From assembly GCF_023343835.1 (NCBI RefSeq), contig NC_064437.1:16115501-16179500 (forward strand): a DNA stretch of 64,000 bases, given 5' to 3'. Of this stretch, positions 34,792 to 48,300 are shown in pieces; the first letter of the stretch is position 1, and each line of letters starts with the position of its first letter. Position numbers and translations under genes: made by a program. The notes below the pieces were generated by a model. That model ran no database searches. It was not told the DNA's origin and worked only from the letters and a program-made list of their open reading frames with translations. Origin of the DNA: Lagopus muta (lineage: Eukaryota; Chordata; Aves; Galliformes; Phasianidae).

Positions 34792-37700
34792 TTAATTGTG
34801 AAATTTCTTCTTCTTCCGATTCTTCTTCCCTGCTGCATAAGCTGCTTTTTCACTCATGATCTCCTGATACTTCCTTTTATTATATCTGAACAAAATAGAC
34901 AATTTACTTTTAAGCATGGGAAATCAAAGTTCAGGAAAACATAATACGGACACTTATGCATAGATCAAAGGATACTGACACTTGGATTATAGATAAATGC
35001 AGGTGAATTTGTTTTGGAAATAATTTGATTGAAAACTCAGTAACTCTGGTATAATCACTGTGTTTTTCATGGCATATATAAATCACATTTTGGACAGTAT
35101 GCTAAAAAGCTGCTACAGTTCACAGTGGGAAGATTCATCAATTTTGACAACACAATGGAGAACAAACCCATTTCTCTCAGTGAACTTATTATCAATATTA
35201 CTCTATTCAAGACTAGAGACTGAGGTGAGACTAACATAGAACAGGATGTATGTATTGTATATGAGCAGCTAGCTCCTCTAAGACAAGAGGTTTTATGTAC
35301 CCATCATAATGGATCATTGCACACTTAGCAGTGCTAACACTTGATTGCAAAAATAAACTCAAAAATATTTGCAGTAACACTAAAATAGCTAGTTAAAGCC
35401 TTAACTAGTCATAACAGAAATTAATTGAAATTTCAGATGCATTCTTTTTTTTAACACTGCTCCTAATAAATACATTATGAATCAGGTCAAGCCACAAAAC
35501 TAGAGTTAAGAAGTAGCTATTCTAACTTGCATTAAAAATGAAACTACAAGCCCGTTAATGGCAACCTTATTAGTCCAAATCATGTATTATTTCCAAGAAA
35601 ACATGTCATTATGGTGAAAATGAGAAATGCACGTTAGCATCATGCAATAACCAATATGCAAATGGACCAACCAAGGGACCGCTTAAAAAAACCTGGAGGT
35701 TGGGCAGACATGAATTCATCCAATCATATTGTGCAATTTTAATTCCTGTGACAGCTGGCAGACTGACACGCTCATGAAATGAAATCCCACCAACAACTCA
35801 TACAGAATTATAGCCAGAACTTTTCTACAATTTACACCAAGAAAAATTAATCAGTCTTTAAACAAACAAACAACAAAAATGCTGATGCATATGCATAAAG
35901 CACTGGTTCAGGTTTCTGGCACATGCCTGCATGGTCACTCAGTTAATAAGTAAACCAAAACAAATCTGAGTGTTTTCTTTCCAATACTGACTCTATTTTA
36001 AGAGTGACTGTCAATAATGATGACATCTGAGTTGGATCAAACCCTTTGATGATAAAAAAATATGCTGTCACGGCCTAGTTATCTCCTGTCCCTTACAACT
36101 TCTCAATCGCAGTGCTAAAACGGACAAAATTTTTTACTGAACTTGAGAAACATTTAAGCTGATTAGAAATGATAGGAGAGTTATCTAGTTAAAAATACAC
36201 CTCCCTTATATATGGCATTAGAATTACAAAACTATTTTTAAATACCTTCTAAACTCAGAATCTGCAAGCAGCTCTTCAACAATTGTTTTCTTCCTCTGTT
36301 TCTTAGGAATCCGACTGTGGTAAAAGTCTATGGGAGAATCAAGCACAGTTCCAACCTAGGAAATAAAAATTATAAGCATTCTTACTGCAACAGCAACATG
36401 TGGATTTTTTTCAATCTTTAGTTACAGTTCAGAAGACACTTATTAAAAAAAAAAAAGCACAAAATATCAGAAAACAAAAGCAATGTTTTGCATGCAAAAT
36501 CACTCTTTGTCTCACATTTACTGCACACAGGAGAGTCTGAGCTTTAGAACTGCACAGTTTTCAACACTGGACTGCTGCATCGATTCTTATATTCACTAAA
36601 AAAATTCAATTCTTAACTTTCAAACATTGTCCCAAGGAGGAAACCCCACGAGCGATGGTTTTCTAGTAGTGACACTGCTAGACTCTCAATAACCCAGGTC
36701 TAATAAGGACTTCTGGCTATAGAGCCTCCCATTTCTCCCAACTTGCATGTTAGCAAGCTCTGATGTAATTTTAATGTCCATAAACTTATACCTGCAATAA
36801 AATTCATCCTTTAGCAAGAAAGAGAGATGCAATCAATTATGTCAAGCATACTAACTATTCAAACAGACATAAGTACATACAACCAAATCTATTTCTACAG
36901 TTTCTGTAGTAATTTTATTTTCTTTCTTCTTGCACATTTTCTTTATGCACAGTGTCTCAAAGATGAACGCTACAGTAGCAGAAATTCTAGCTGATCACAA
37001 AGCTAGTCGTCTCCATTCAAACTACATTAGCTAAGAAGAAAATAAATGCTAATTATCTATGCACTTGTTAAAAAAGCTAATACTTTAGTAAACAGTGAAC
37101 CTCCAGTCATTGAAGGCTCAAAACAGGAATTAAGCCACACATTTGTTCAGGCCTGTGAGACCAGCCAAAATAAAAAACAGCATATACACCTGAACAGTAG
37201 AGTTAAGCAGTTGTAAACTGCAGTGAAGTACTCAAAATACTTAATAATTTAGCTAAGGAAATTAAATCAACAAACACAGAGACTATCTAGAAAGTAGGTT
37301 GAGAGTAACAGTTCAAAATGGCAGAAAGTAGTACAATGTCTTCTTTTGCTTTTTCCTTACCTGGAAGTATTTGGGCAGACCATCTCTATCATTCTTCTTA
37401 TAAAAATGTTTGGGGTCCAAAGCAGCTCTCATCTTCAACACCTTAAGATCATTTTTCAGTTCACTTGTGATTTCTGGGGCTTTCATACCAAACCAGCCGT
37501 CACCTGTTGTCTTCTCTCGCTCTGCCTACCATGAAAAACAAAGCTGCATTCAGTTACCAGGACAGAATACAGTTGGGATCTCCCCCACTTCTACCTCCAA
37601 AGGATTGATAAAGCACTTAAAACTTAACTGTGTACCTTCAAAAATATTTTATGACTCTTTTAACAAGGTCATCAGCACTGTATTAACCACATATTTGTAT

Positions 37701-40700
37701 AATATGAGCACATACTATATTGCCCTTCACTGCCCTGACTACTAAAAGGCTGAAAGGATGGCCATAAACAGCACGAATCAAGTGGTGTAGTTCACCACTC
37801 CATTTCCTGCAAGCCCTGTACGCACAATGCCAGTGTGGGGCTTTCTACCGAACACCTTCTCTTGTCACCTGAGGCATTATAGCTCTTTACTTACTCTGCG
37901 TTGTTTCTTTAGCTGCTGAAGCGACTCCCTGAGGGGTGGGACACATTCCTTTCTTTCAAAATCTGGAGTTATTATACTCTTCTGCAAGAGCTGCAAGAGT
38001 TATTTTTTAAACATCAGTCAGAGTTATCAGTTTTACCATGCACCTGCATTTACAGAGCCTACCAAACGAATGATGCAGAATCTACATAATCATTGTAATC
38101 AAACACTTCAGTTCAAACTCCTCCCTTAGTCTCCACCAAAAGAAGCACAGACCCTCAAAATGTACAGGCAGAGCAGAACCCTGGCTAATTCTGGAAGAAG
38201 CAAGACAGCAAACGCTCCAAAATAAAGAAGGTTATTGTCAATAAGTCTAAGAAAACACTCCCATGAAAACAATGGACTTTCTTTATCTCAAAGAGTATTC
38301 TGAAATAAAACTACTATCTCATACTAGGTACGGTATAACTCTGTATTTGCTGAAATTCATTCTTGCTATGGACTACAGATTTCATTAGCAGACCTTCAGT
38401 TTGTACCATCAGGCAAAATGTATGCACAATCAACTTCTTTTTATTTTACAAGACAACACTCATGTACAAGCTGGTTTGCAGTTTCTGAAGTGTCATATGT
38501 ATTTGAACTCTAACCACTGAAATGACTTGTAAATACAAAAAAAGTAGAAGTTCTCAGCAAAGCAGAAAACAAGACACTTCTTTAAAATAACAACTCCAAC
38601 AAATACAACAAGTATTACTGTAGTTGTAGGTAATGCAAAATTGTAAACACATTACCTGGTCCTTCTTTTTCTCCTTCAGTTGCTTAATTACACTTGTACT
38701 AGGTTTTTGTTTTTTTCCATCAAAGCTAATATATAAACCTCCAAGCTTCCTGATATTCAAACCGGGGTCTATGCTGCTGGAAAGATGCAAACTAAAAAGG
38801 GAAACAGTAAATGATTAGAATATTGCATCAAATCTTGTAATGCCCTGTGAGAGGAATAAACAGAAAAAATATATTTTTCATCTTCTTCCAAATTACATTC
38901 AGCACCGCAGAGACTTTTACTCTCAATATTTAGAAGAAATACATCATTAAGCTGTGACAAGTTCACTCATGCCATTATATGGAACGAGGGCTGAATAAAG
39001 AGCAACTCCTGTGGGTTCACTTCCACAGATCCTTCGCATTTACTCCAATGCTCTATTCTATCTTAGATATTCTTATCTTCTATAAAATTTAGTTCTTAGT
39101 TTGCTTAACCATGCCAAAATAACTTATAACCAGCATCCTTCTTCTACACATGTAAAAGCTTGCTAGCTAAGAGGAGGGGGGAAAAAAAAGCCCCAAATTA
39201 TTTTCAGCTCTTAGTGAAAAATATGAAGGTACCAGAATTCATCAGAGAAACATTGTCTGGAATGACAAGTAATTGTACAACAGTGCTAGGAACTAAGCTA
39301 TTAAACAATATATGATGGCTGACTCAGAAAGAGCCTTCAAATAACAAGAATGCACGACACCTATCAAGTACTACGGAAAAACACAATGGTATTTAAACAG
39401 CTGTATCAGATACTTATAGCTAGAATGCGTAGATGGGTAAACTTTCTTTTAAACTATGAACCAGTCATCTTTGATACCTTTATACAGAACACCTGGCTAA
39501 TTATTTGTAGGATTTCTAGCCTACCTAAAGGGAACTTCAAATAGCAAGACTTACTTATCAGACCTAAGCAGAGTATTTAAACATCTGAAGCATACAAAGG
39601 GGTTTTAGCAGGGAGCTGGACTAGGTAAGCTCAATAGGCTCCATCTAACCTATATTATTCTATAATTGTATGCTGGTTTCACTTGAAGTGTTACATATCA
39701 CAATCTATCTTAATCTTATCTTCCTTAAGCCATGTTTTAAAAACAAGAATTGAAAACATAAGAGCAACTTTTCAGAAATAAAAAGGATGATCTAACTAAG
39801 CAATGTGTAAGTCATTTATTGGATTTCTATTATTTACATTTGAACTAAAAATAATACAAAAATAAAAGATTAGCAAGAAAACTGTGACCTGAGTAAGCAA
39901 TTAAGTCAGACCAGTTTAAACCAGTTTCACATTGCATTTTTAAGCTGAATGCATACAAGGCCTCAAGATGCCTAAATGTTTCAGATATTTCTGTTCTGCT
40001 ACATGTAAAACTGAAAAAAATAAGTGAATTACAATTCTACGTGATAATCAGAACAACTAAATTATCCACATCTGTGACAACATTACTCCCTTTCGCTCTG
40101 TGCCGTTTAGTGTGTAATATGCATATCTGATGCATACACCTAACGTAATGCATGTTTTTTTAGCTACTCCCGGAAAGACACTTACACATCAATTTTGTTT
40201 TTCAACAAGTCATCATCTTCATCTTTCTCATCTTCATCTATTAGTTCCTCTTCAGCCTCCTCTAGATCTGAGGATTCTTCTTTTTCACTCCCTTCATTCT
40301 TACTTTCAACATCACTACCTTGCTCTACCTGATCCAGGTAATACTTTCGGCTGGAACCCATGCCAGGCTCAGTATCAATTACAAAAAGGCCTTCAACATG
40401 CAGTGAATTCTTTTCTGAAGATTTGTTTACGGAAGGAGTCCTCCCTTCTGCCTCTGTGTCACTCAGATTCTCTTCTGTCGCGTCACAGTTCTCAGATTCA
40501 CCGCTTCCATCTTTGCTCAGTAACAATGCAAAGGAATCATTTTCATCACTGGATCTTTCACTGCTGCGGGATACAAATTCAGCACATTCTCTTGTTTGGT
40601 CTTCACTGCTGTCTACACCGATTCCAACCATTCTACAGCTACTAATTATGCTATCAGTCATTTGTGCAACAGACACATCCTTCCCTGGGCTGCTTGCTCC

Positions 40701-42879
40701 TCTAGACTGTTCATCCTTTCTTAATTCACAGGTGTGGGTGGAAGTTCTCTCAACAGCTGCCTCAGCATCTACTCTTCTGTTTCCTGGCACTGCTTCATTT
40801 TCATTTGGTATTATTTCCCCTGGGGATTCTAAAAACACTTTGGGACTCATGCAGTCCGTCAAACAAACATCCATAATCTTCAACGTCACCTTCCCTGGTA
40901 CTTTACTGTGCTCTTCCTGCATCTGGCCACTTTCTTCCTCTGAATCATCTACCTCAACAACCAGAGTATCTGTTAAAGCTTTTTTTACTGGTGATTCAGT
41001 ACTTTTTTTTCCCATTTTTTCAGGACTACTAGGTGCCATATCATTCAAAAAGTTCTGTTTCACACCTTCATTAGGGATTACATTAGCAGACTTGGGAGAA
41101 CATTCGCTCTTAGGTGAACCAGATTCTTTATTACACTCAGTGACAAAGGAAGCAACTTCTATGTTAAATCCTGCAGCAGGGCTAGAGTCAGAAATTAGGT
41201 CTGACTCAGATTTAATTGTGTCCTCAATTACATTCTGAGGTTCTGAAACAATCTTGTTTACTTTCTCAGCATGCTGAGTATTTTCTGCTTGCAGTTTCAT
41301 TTGCATGCTCCTAGTAGTTCGTTTGGCAGTAATGGATGGCTCCTGATGAAAACAACATGACTCTGCATCAGAGATATCTTCACTCTGGGCTTCACAAACA
41401 AGATCTGACTGCAACTTCTTCCTGCTTTGCCTATTTCTCGTAGTTTTGGTAGAATTAGGCATCCGGACATCAGAAACAGCAGAGGAGCAAGACTCAGCTT
41501 CAGAGACATCATCTTCATCCACAGTTCTGCTTAACTCATTTAGAAAAGCAGTCCTGTTATGTCTTTTTTTCGAAGGGGAAGCTGGTTGATAAGGAACTAC
41601 AATCTGTCGCCTTCTCGTTACTCTTATAAACAGAGGTGTCTGAAGACCAGACACAGCAGAACAGTTTGATTCTGCCTCTGACACATCTCCATCAGCCTGT
41701 GGATCGGCAGATGATTGTGCTGAATGAACAGCTGTATTCTCATTTCTACTAATCTGCATCTCTGTGCTATCACTGACATCTGGTTTTGTTCCTGCATGGT
41801 CCACCTCTTCCAGCTGAGATTCCCGAATTACAGCAGGTTTACAAACTGCTTTACTCCTTCTGGACATCCTCGTAGATACTGAAGTACCAATTTCAGCAGA
41901 TACAGTCTAGAAGAGGAGAACAAAATGTGGTATTAAAGGATAAGATAATCCCATAAAAGACATACTGTGCAAATCACTGACAATCCTTCTTACACAAACC
42001 TTATCATGCCGATACCGTGCTATAGATCTCCAAGGAGCCCCATCTACGTGGAAGGAGCATTGCTATATCATCCCTTACTTAACAATTTATTGTCTCTCGA
42101 TCAAAATCACAGAAGAAAACCATAAAATCAAGAAACATAAAATCAGTACTTTGCCTCAATCCATAAGTTCTGGCAAGCTGTCATGGGAAGCAGGTCCAGA
42201 GGTGCCATTCTGAAATGTGCCGCATTGCTCAACTATGTATATACATAAATATATATATGTATAAAAAACTGCGCCAGCAGTTATAGGGACGGATGGCCTG
42301 CACTGCAATTGCAATGCCTGTTTCTCTAGTGCTTGGAAGTGACCCTGCAAAGCGGATCAAGATGGTGGAAACGCTTCCCCTGTTGCAGAAAAAGCATTCT
42401 CAGATTGCAAAGTATTTCCTAACAGAACAAAGCCGGATCGACGTAAAACCTGCTGCCTGAGCGCTCCGCGCCTGCACGACTAGCGACACACCTTGTGAAA
42501 AGGCCCCAGCACGGCGCTAACGTAACCGCCGTACAACAGAAAGAACAAAACCAGCCGACCCAAGGCGAGCTCTCACCTCCAACCCGAACCGTCATGCGGC
42601 CGCTCGGCGCACGAGGACCTCAGGCTCCGCGGGCGGCGGCACGGCTGGAGCGCAGCAGGACCTCGCGGCCGCGCCGCGCAGCTCCCGAGCCGCCCGCGCC
42701 GACACGCGAGGGGGAAGATGGCCGCTGCGGCCCCGCGCCCGCACCCCACGCCGGGGGCAGCCGCCCGCGGCCCGCCAGCTCCCAGCCCCCCTCACCTCCG
42801 TCGCGCCGCCGGGTCCGTCACCCCCGGCTGCCGCCGTCCCCGCCTCCCGCCGCCGCGTCGCCCGCCTGGTGGCCACCAT
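34792..42879 (-). CDS. DNTTIP2: Deoxynucleotidyltransferase terminal-interacting protein 2 (Fcf2-domain pre-rRNA processing factor), 7 coding exons
   Basis: Exons in reading order: 42,879-42,796; 41,906-40,186; 38,791-38,656; 37,990-37,895; 37,525-37,361; 36,355-36,246; 34,885-34,792. All introns are GT-AG with consistent phases. They join to 801 codons plus TAA (human, 756). The start CACCATGG opens MVATRRATRR, like human MVVTRSARAK. Exon 2 encodes a long disordered acidic region holding three SEAES-type modules (residues about 102-130, 162-190 and 205-232), each followed by a basic TRRRQ-like patch; these are also present in human. An acidic run lies at about 575-600. From residue 688 (DGWFGMKAPEI) comes the conserved Fcf2 domain, ending in a basic nucleolar-type tail, KKNRKKKKFHN. 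The family acts in the nucleolar small-subunit processome; the human protein was found through binding to terminal transferase. Frame intact. Confidence 0.96.
37979..37992 (-). promoter_or_regulatory. DNTTIP2: Duplicated splice acceptor at DNTTIP2 exon 4
   Basis: On the minus strand the acceptor end is the exact tandem CTCTTGCAG-CTCTTGCAG. Using the first AG makes exon 4 start with Leu-Leu-Gln, as in the human protein. Using the second AG would drop these three residues and keep the frame. The distal site is listed as default because it preserves the conserved LLQK. Confidence 0.7.
39598..39672 (+). mobile_element. CR1 LINE 3' end fragment in DNTTIP2 intron 2
   Basis: The stretch around AGCTGGACTAGGTAAGCTCA, then CTATATTATTCTATAATTG, is the degraded CR1 3' UTR end plus tail. 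It lies antisense to the host gene, between exons 2 and 3. Confidence 0.75.
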
Positions 42880-43110
42880 GGTGCGCACCGCGCCGCCGCC
42901 CGCCTCTTCCGCCCGCCCTTCCGGCGGCGCTCCGCGGGGCGGTGCCCCCGGCGCCCGGCGGGCCGCGGCGGAGTTCCGGCCCCGGAGCGGAAAGACGGCC
43001 GGGAGACGGAGGCGGCGGAGGAAGGAGTGGTTATGGCCGCTGCTGCTCTCTGCCTCCCGTCGCAACGCACGACTCGGCGCTTCGGGCGTCCCGAGCTTCC
43101 CCACATTCCC
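42420..43110 (-). promoter_or_regulatory. DNTTIP2: CpG-island promoter of DNTTIP2
   Basis: A sharply bounded CpG-dense block covers DNTTIP2 exon 1 (42,796-42,879) and extends about 230 bp upstream and 370 bp into intron 1. No TATA box is visible, as is usual for a housekeeping nucleolar protein. The transcription start is not determinable from the sequence. The long open frames on both strands here come from GC content alone. Confidence 0.8.
42715..42725 (+). promoter_or_regulatory. YY1-type motif AAGATGGCCGC in DNTTIP2 intron 1
   Basis: AAGATGGCCGC matches the YY1 consensus core (AAnATGGCSGC). It lies about 70 bp downstream of the exon 1 donor. YY1 sites just inside the transcribed region are common in CpG-island genes for nuclear and ribosomal functions. 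Binding is inferred only from the motif. Confidence 0.35.
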
Positions 43111-43806
43111 ATCCCATTCATTTTAATTTTAATCCCCACATTCTCATCCCTGAGAACCGAGTCTGGCGTAAAGGTGAAAGCAGAGAGGTGGGAGGAATGT
43201 GAGCTACGACGCTTCTTCAGTAGCGACAGTGCTCTTTTTTTTGTTGTTTTTCCCCTCCCCGTACCGCACCACGCAGCGGGGAGGAGGCACCGCGTTCGGG
43301 AGCTCAGCTTAAAATACACGTTTTATGACAAAGGCTCCGATAAGGTGAAAAAGTAGGAGGAGGACAATGAGAATTCATACAACGGCCTAAAAGAACTTCG
43401 GTTTTTAATTCGTCTCTGAAAGAAATGCCACCTCTCAGACTTCTGCACAGAGAGTAATATTGAAAAGCTGATAAGTCTTTATGCTATCAATGACATCGCA
43501 AAAACAAGACTGTCTTAAAGGGCATTTTCCTAAAGCAAGAGAACTCAGTTGACAGCTGGAAAGTAAATAATGACACCATAAGGGCAATGTGCATTGTTTT
43601 AGCACAGCTCTTATTTTAGGGAATTCCCACTGACAGAACACACATGCAATCAAATAATGGCAGCAAACAGTTCAGAGTGGTTAATCAGCAGCAGCACACA
43701 ACTCAGTGCCATACACAAGGTACAAAGGAAACACCTTTTCCAGATCTGATGCACAATGACCCAACATAAACCCTACATTTTGTTCAGGAGGAAAAAACCA
43801 GAACAT

Positions 43807-45352
43807 TTTATTGATACATTACTAGTTCAAGTTCTCTGCCTCTTGTTTATCAAAACAACTGAAGCAATAGTAGAAATCCACGCATTCCTAGGGTTGGCCA
43901 TATACACATAAGATAGTGAAGAACTCAAAGGCATCTCAAAGAATCATCTTGTAACTTAGTGGAATGGTTCAGAGCGAGCTGGTATTTCCACACAGTGCCT
44001 ACAAGCACTCAGATTCAACTCACTGCCTGCACAATAGAATTTAAAAAATGGTGGAAATTTGTTTCCTCACAGCCCTAAGCTCAAAATAAATACATACAAG
44101 TAATTTAACTAGTACTAATAAGAAGTACTAGTAACTCCTACCTGAAATCCAGAGGAAAATGAGCATTGGATTCTAGACACTTAGAACCCCTGGTGAACAG
44201 ACAGAGCTTTTTTTTTTTTTTTTTTTTTTGGCCATCTATTCTGATTTTAATGCCAAGGAAATTTAAAGGCCTTTCCAATAGAGCACATTAAACCGGCCTT
44301 AGCTGCAGCCATTTATCCCTAAGACTCCAAAGCCAGACCATTAAGCAACTGCCAAACAGAAAGATATCTAAGTCTAAGACAATCTTTGTCTGCTTCATTT
44401 CTGAATGGCACCCAAGCAAGGCCGTTTCCAAGGCAATCCTCAGAATCATCATCCCTTTTACATGATCACACAGCCAGCAGCCTTAACATTTCCCACTGTT
44501 TCTGCCATGGCTGATTCAGATTGCATAGCTCTTGAACATTAGAAGAACAAACACACACAGCTGAGGACAAACCAAGTACTGTTGGATTCCTGATTAACAC
44601 ATTTCTCATCATTTGTTTCCAGTTCTTAATTTTTAAACACACAATGGAACATTTTCTACTTGAAATGGCAAAGATGCCATCATTTGAGAAGTACTAAAAG
44701 CACACAGGCACAAAAGACAGAAGGAATTCAAGTCATAAAAAGTAAAGCAATTTGGAAGGTGCTTCTTTCTAAATCAGAGGATTGCTTTTTTTTTTTTTTA
44801 ATATAAACATGATATATTAAAAATAAACCAATTTTTCCCATCCACACAAATTAAACAACTAATTTGCCTATATACATAAGAAGTAAAGATAGTTTATTTA
44901 GAATAATTGTTCCATGAAAGTTGGCAATTTTCTATATAAAAAAAAATAAATCAGTCCTTGAATGTTTGAAATCCATGTTCCTACCACATTAGTAAATATT
45001 AAAGAGAAATTGAACTTAAAAATATATGTTTCTCTATGCTGCCTAGCGGTAGCTAAAATATAATCAGAACTCCTACAGTGAACTGGTCATAAAAAGAAAT
45101 ACTTTAAGCTGTTCCTTTATAGATCATTTCAACAGTAAAGCCAAAACATTTTTAATGAACTGGTCAGTACATTAAAAAATATATCATTAGAACACTGCAG
45201 ATGCTCCTTCTGACATCATGCTCAATAACTACAACTTTTGGTCTTTGTTATAAATGATGTAAAGTCTCTCTATGAAAAAGGCATGTTCCTCCCATCCCCC
45301 AGAAATTAAAACAGTAGGACATTTCAAAGAATAAAAAAAAAGGTGAAGGGTT
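43807..45352 (-). other. GCLM: Probable GCLM 3' UTR with two polyadenylation signals
   Basis: After the GCLM stop codon (45,353-45,355) the minus strand has AATAAA at 44,893-44,898 and again at 43,807-43,812. Use of the latter would give a UTR of about 1.5 kb; mammalian GCLM also has a long 3' UTR. A 22-T run (44,208-44,229) reads as poly(A) on the mRNA strand. The extent is inferred from signals only. Confidence 0.5.
44208..44229. repeat. Poly(T) tract, 22 bases
   Basis: An uninterrupted run of 22 T on the plus strand, the longest homopolymer noticed in the window. It has no flanking SINE or LINE body that I recognise and no evident target-site duplication. Confidence 0.9.
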
Positions 45353-48300
45353 TTAAGAGGCGTTTCTTTTAGCTTGCATGATATAGCCTTTGGACTTGAT
45401 AATTCCTCTGCTTTTAACAATGACCGAATACCGCAGAATCCATAAAGGAATCCATTCGTGTGCTTTGATGTTCTGGATGCTTTCCTGAAGAACTTCTTGA
45501 AAACTTGCTTCACAAAGTAATTCTAAAGTTAAAAAGGAATATTCATGCTTTAAATAATGCCAGACAAACAGCTGCAAAAAGCAACACTTAGTAAGAGAGT
45601 CTTTTGCCTACAGTGAAAACCTTCAGCAGCATCAGGTATCCACTCCTTCTGAATACATACAAGGGAAATTCCATTCAACATTTCAGAATGAATCTTCAGG
45701 ACAGCTTTTGCCTTTTAACAAACATTATTTTCCATAGAACCAATAAACAGAATTCCACCACATCTAATGGAGCTGATCAGCAGAGCTACTAGCAAGAAAA
45801 AGCAAAAATTGAAAAGACACTAGCTAGACAAATCAGAGAGCAGTAAAGCATGAGGCTGAAATCAGCAAAGTAGTGAGCAGCAGCAGAGTTCTTTTTGCAG
45901 CCACAAGAAGCTCAGCCTTTATAGCATCTCCTGTAATGGGACTCATGGGTATAAGCTCAGAAAGCATCAAGGAAAACAAGGATAATTGCTAAAAAGCAGG
46001 ATGACCAGGAAAATACAAACTCTCCTAGTTTCCTCTGGAAAGTCAAGTCAAAGCAACAGTCTGATGAGGAGCATTCCCAAAGATAGTCTCAAGACTTTTC
46101 AGCTGACCAAGACAGAAAAACTAGGCTTTGCAAACAATGCATGAGAAAATGACTCTGCCTTATTTTCAAACAAAATTCTCTTCTTCATTTCATGACTCTT
46201 GATTGAGATTAGCTATTAAATCACAGGCTGTGTTTTGGATGTGGAATTTGCCACATTGAATGGCAATTCATCTTGTAGCCTGCTAGGGTGGAACTGACAC
46301 ATTCTCAAGCACTGACGTAAGCCATTGGTTTTGACGGTGATACTATAAAGCAGGTACTTAGATAGCATTTCATACAGAGCTGGCTTTTGTTTTTTTTTGG
46401 TTTTGTTTTTAACTTAAGGGGGGGAAGGGAGGAAAGGAGAAGAAAGAAAAAAAAAAAAAAGACAACTGTTGATCAGGAAGAAATGTGTGGGAAAGGAATG
46501 AGCAAAGTATTGGTTAAGACTTCAGGCTTACAGTTCCAGCAAGATATTTAAGGTATCATTACAGCAAAGATCTTCTGATGAGTTTTGAGAAATGAATGCA
46601 ATACTCCAGTATATTCCAGTGAGCTAATAGCTCAGAGTTCTAGAGACTACAGAAAGTCTTAAAAGTCCTTCAACCATTTTATAAACTGCTCTAAACAACT
46701 GAAGAATTCAAACAGTTACAAAAAGAATTTGTGAAAGTCATCACAAATGAAAGAATCCATCATGAAGTGTAATAATTTCCTGTTTCCAACATTATGCAAA
46801 GATCAACTGACTGACCATCAACGCTCTCATGCAAGATCTCCGCAGAAAAGTTCTGGGCAAGTGGACTTCCATTTGTCATTTACTGCCCTTCACCAAGAAC
46901 AAAATGAGTTTACGTGATTTATATAAATAAGTTATTTTTGAATGAAGCATAGTAAAAAAAATCTCAGTACTTTGTTCTTATATTTATATTGTTTTTGCCA
47001 ATTAAAACTATTTCAAAGGACTAACCCATGTTAGACTTGTTGCCTTTGCACCCTCTCTCCCTCCCTCTTCTGGAAGGGAAAGCAAGAACGTAATACTTTG
47101 TGTTATATAATACTTTGTAGAGATGAACTTTCTAAAATCCTTTTTTCAGGAATCAAATGTAATGAAGTTTGAAGTGCAGAGAAGGATCATTCCTGATTTT
47201 GGACTGAATACGTGCATTTAGAAGCCTTTGGTTACCATTACATGGCCTAACACTTCTGCGGTGTTCAGACATGTTGCAAAGTCTTACCTTTCGGGTCATT
47301 GTGAGTTAGCAACTGTATGTCAAACTGTTTTGCAAATGCTGTGAGATCAGGAGGCATCACGCAGCAGGAAGCCAGGTTCACCTGATTGCTACTCGGTTTC
47401 ACCTGAAAGTAATAGAATGCTTTTATAAGAAAATACACTGTCATTCTTTGCACCTATGCCTGTATTACAGCGCTTGGACCAATCTGCCTTGACCACTGCT
47501 GTGAGACCTGAGCAAGGACAGAAGTTCCACACATTGCTCAACAACCAACTCCAACACCTGCAACTTCCCACAGCCCGGGGCACAAAACAACATAGGATCT
47601 CACTTCAGGTACCATCACATTGAGGCACATTCTAACCCATCGTGGCTTCCTGTCTATTGTGCTCCCTAAATACCAGAGTATTTCTACCCCCTCTCTGCAG
47701 TAAGAATGTTATAGGGGTGTTACTTCAAAAAAGATCTCAAAATTCAGGTTTATTAAGGATATATAATTTGCAGCCTTTCATATATTCAAATAAAACATAT
47801 CAAGTTAAAAGGGACTTTCCCACTGACTGCTCACCACAATCTACATCCATGATCACTGTGCAGATAGTTATCAATTCCCTGAACTATCTCAATATACAAC
47901 AGAGTGAGGAGTATAAAACAGTTTTGTCGTGTTCACACATCACAAAAGAAATGCAAGAGCAGTATTCAAAGAACTGATACCAAAACAGTAAATCCCTAAG
48001 CTTACACAAGCATGATCAGATGCTAGCAGTGACCTCTGGCACTCAAGTATGACAAGGCAAGTAGTCACATTGGACAAGCAAACATGCTGCTTGATTCAGT
48101 CTCTTCCTCTTTCAGTTTATGTTTAGCATTCAAGAAGCATTTTCCAAAGGGAAACCCCTCCATTCTCTGAAGTCCAAACAGCTATAATCAAAACATCACT
48201 GGAATAAACCTTAAGGTTTAAGAGTAGTTTTTATGGTCCTGTTCATAAGGATGTTCAAAACTAAGCCCCCTACTTCTTCAAATTACTACTACTGAACCCA

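Noticed and set aside
36010-36145. Possible C/D-box snoRNA (ATGATGA, CTGA, TGATGA, CTGA) in a DNTTIP2 intron
   Set aside because: The boxes are on the plus strand while the host gene is on the minus strand, the terminal stem is absent and the spacing is irregular.
40360-41238. 292-codon plus-strand open frame
   Set aside because: It is the antisense shadow of DNTTIP2 exon 2. The minus strand gives the conserved protein, and the serine/leucine-rich plus product is what one expects opposite acidic, serine-rich codons.
30295-43110. Expected position of the BCAR3-side microRNA miR-760
   Set aside because: In human a miR-760 hairpin lies between BCAR3 and DNTTIP2. I looked for its mature sequence on both strands and did not find it.
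42495-43356. Several 170-235-codon frames around the DNTTIP2 promoter
   Set aside because: The same GC-content effect; only the 28 codons 42,879-42,796 join a conserved protein.
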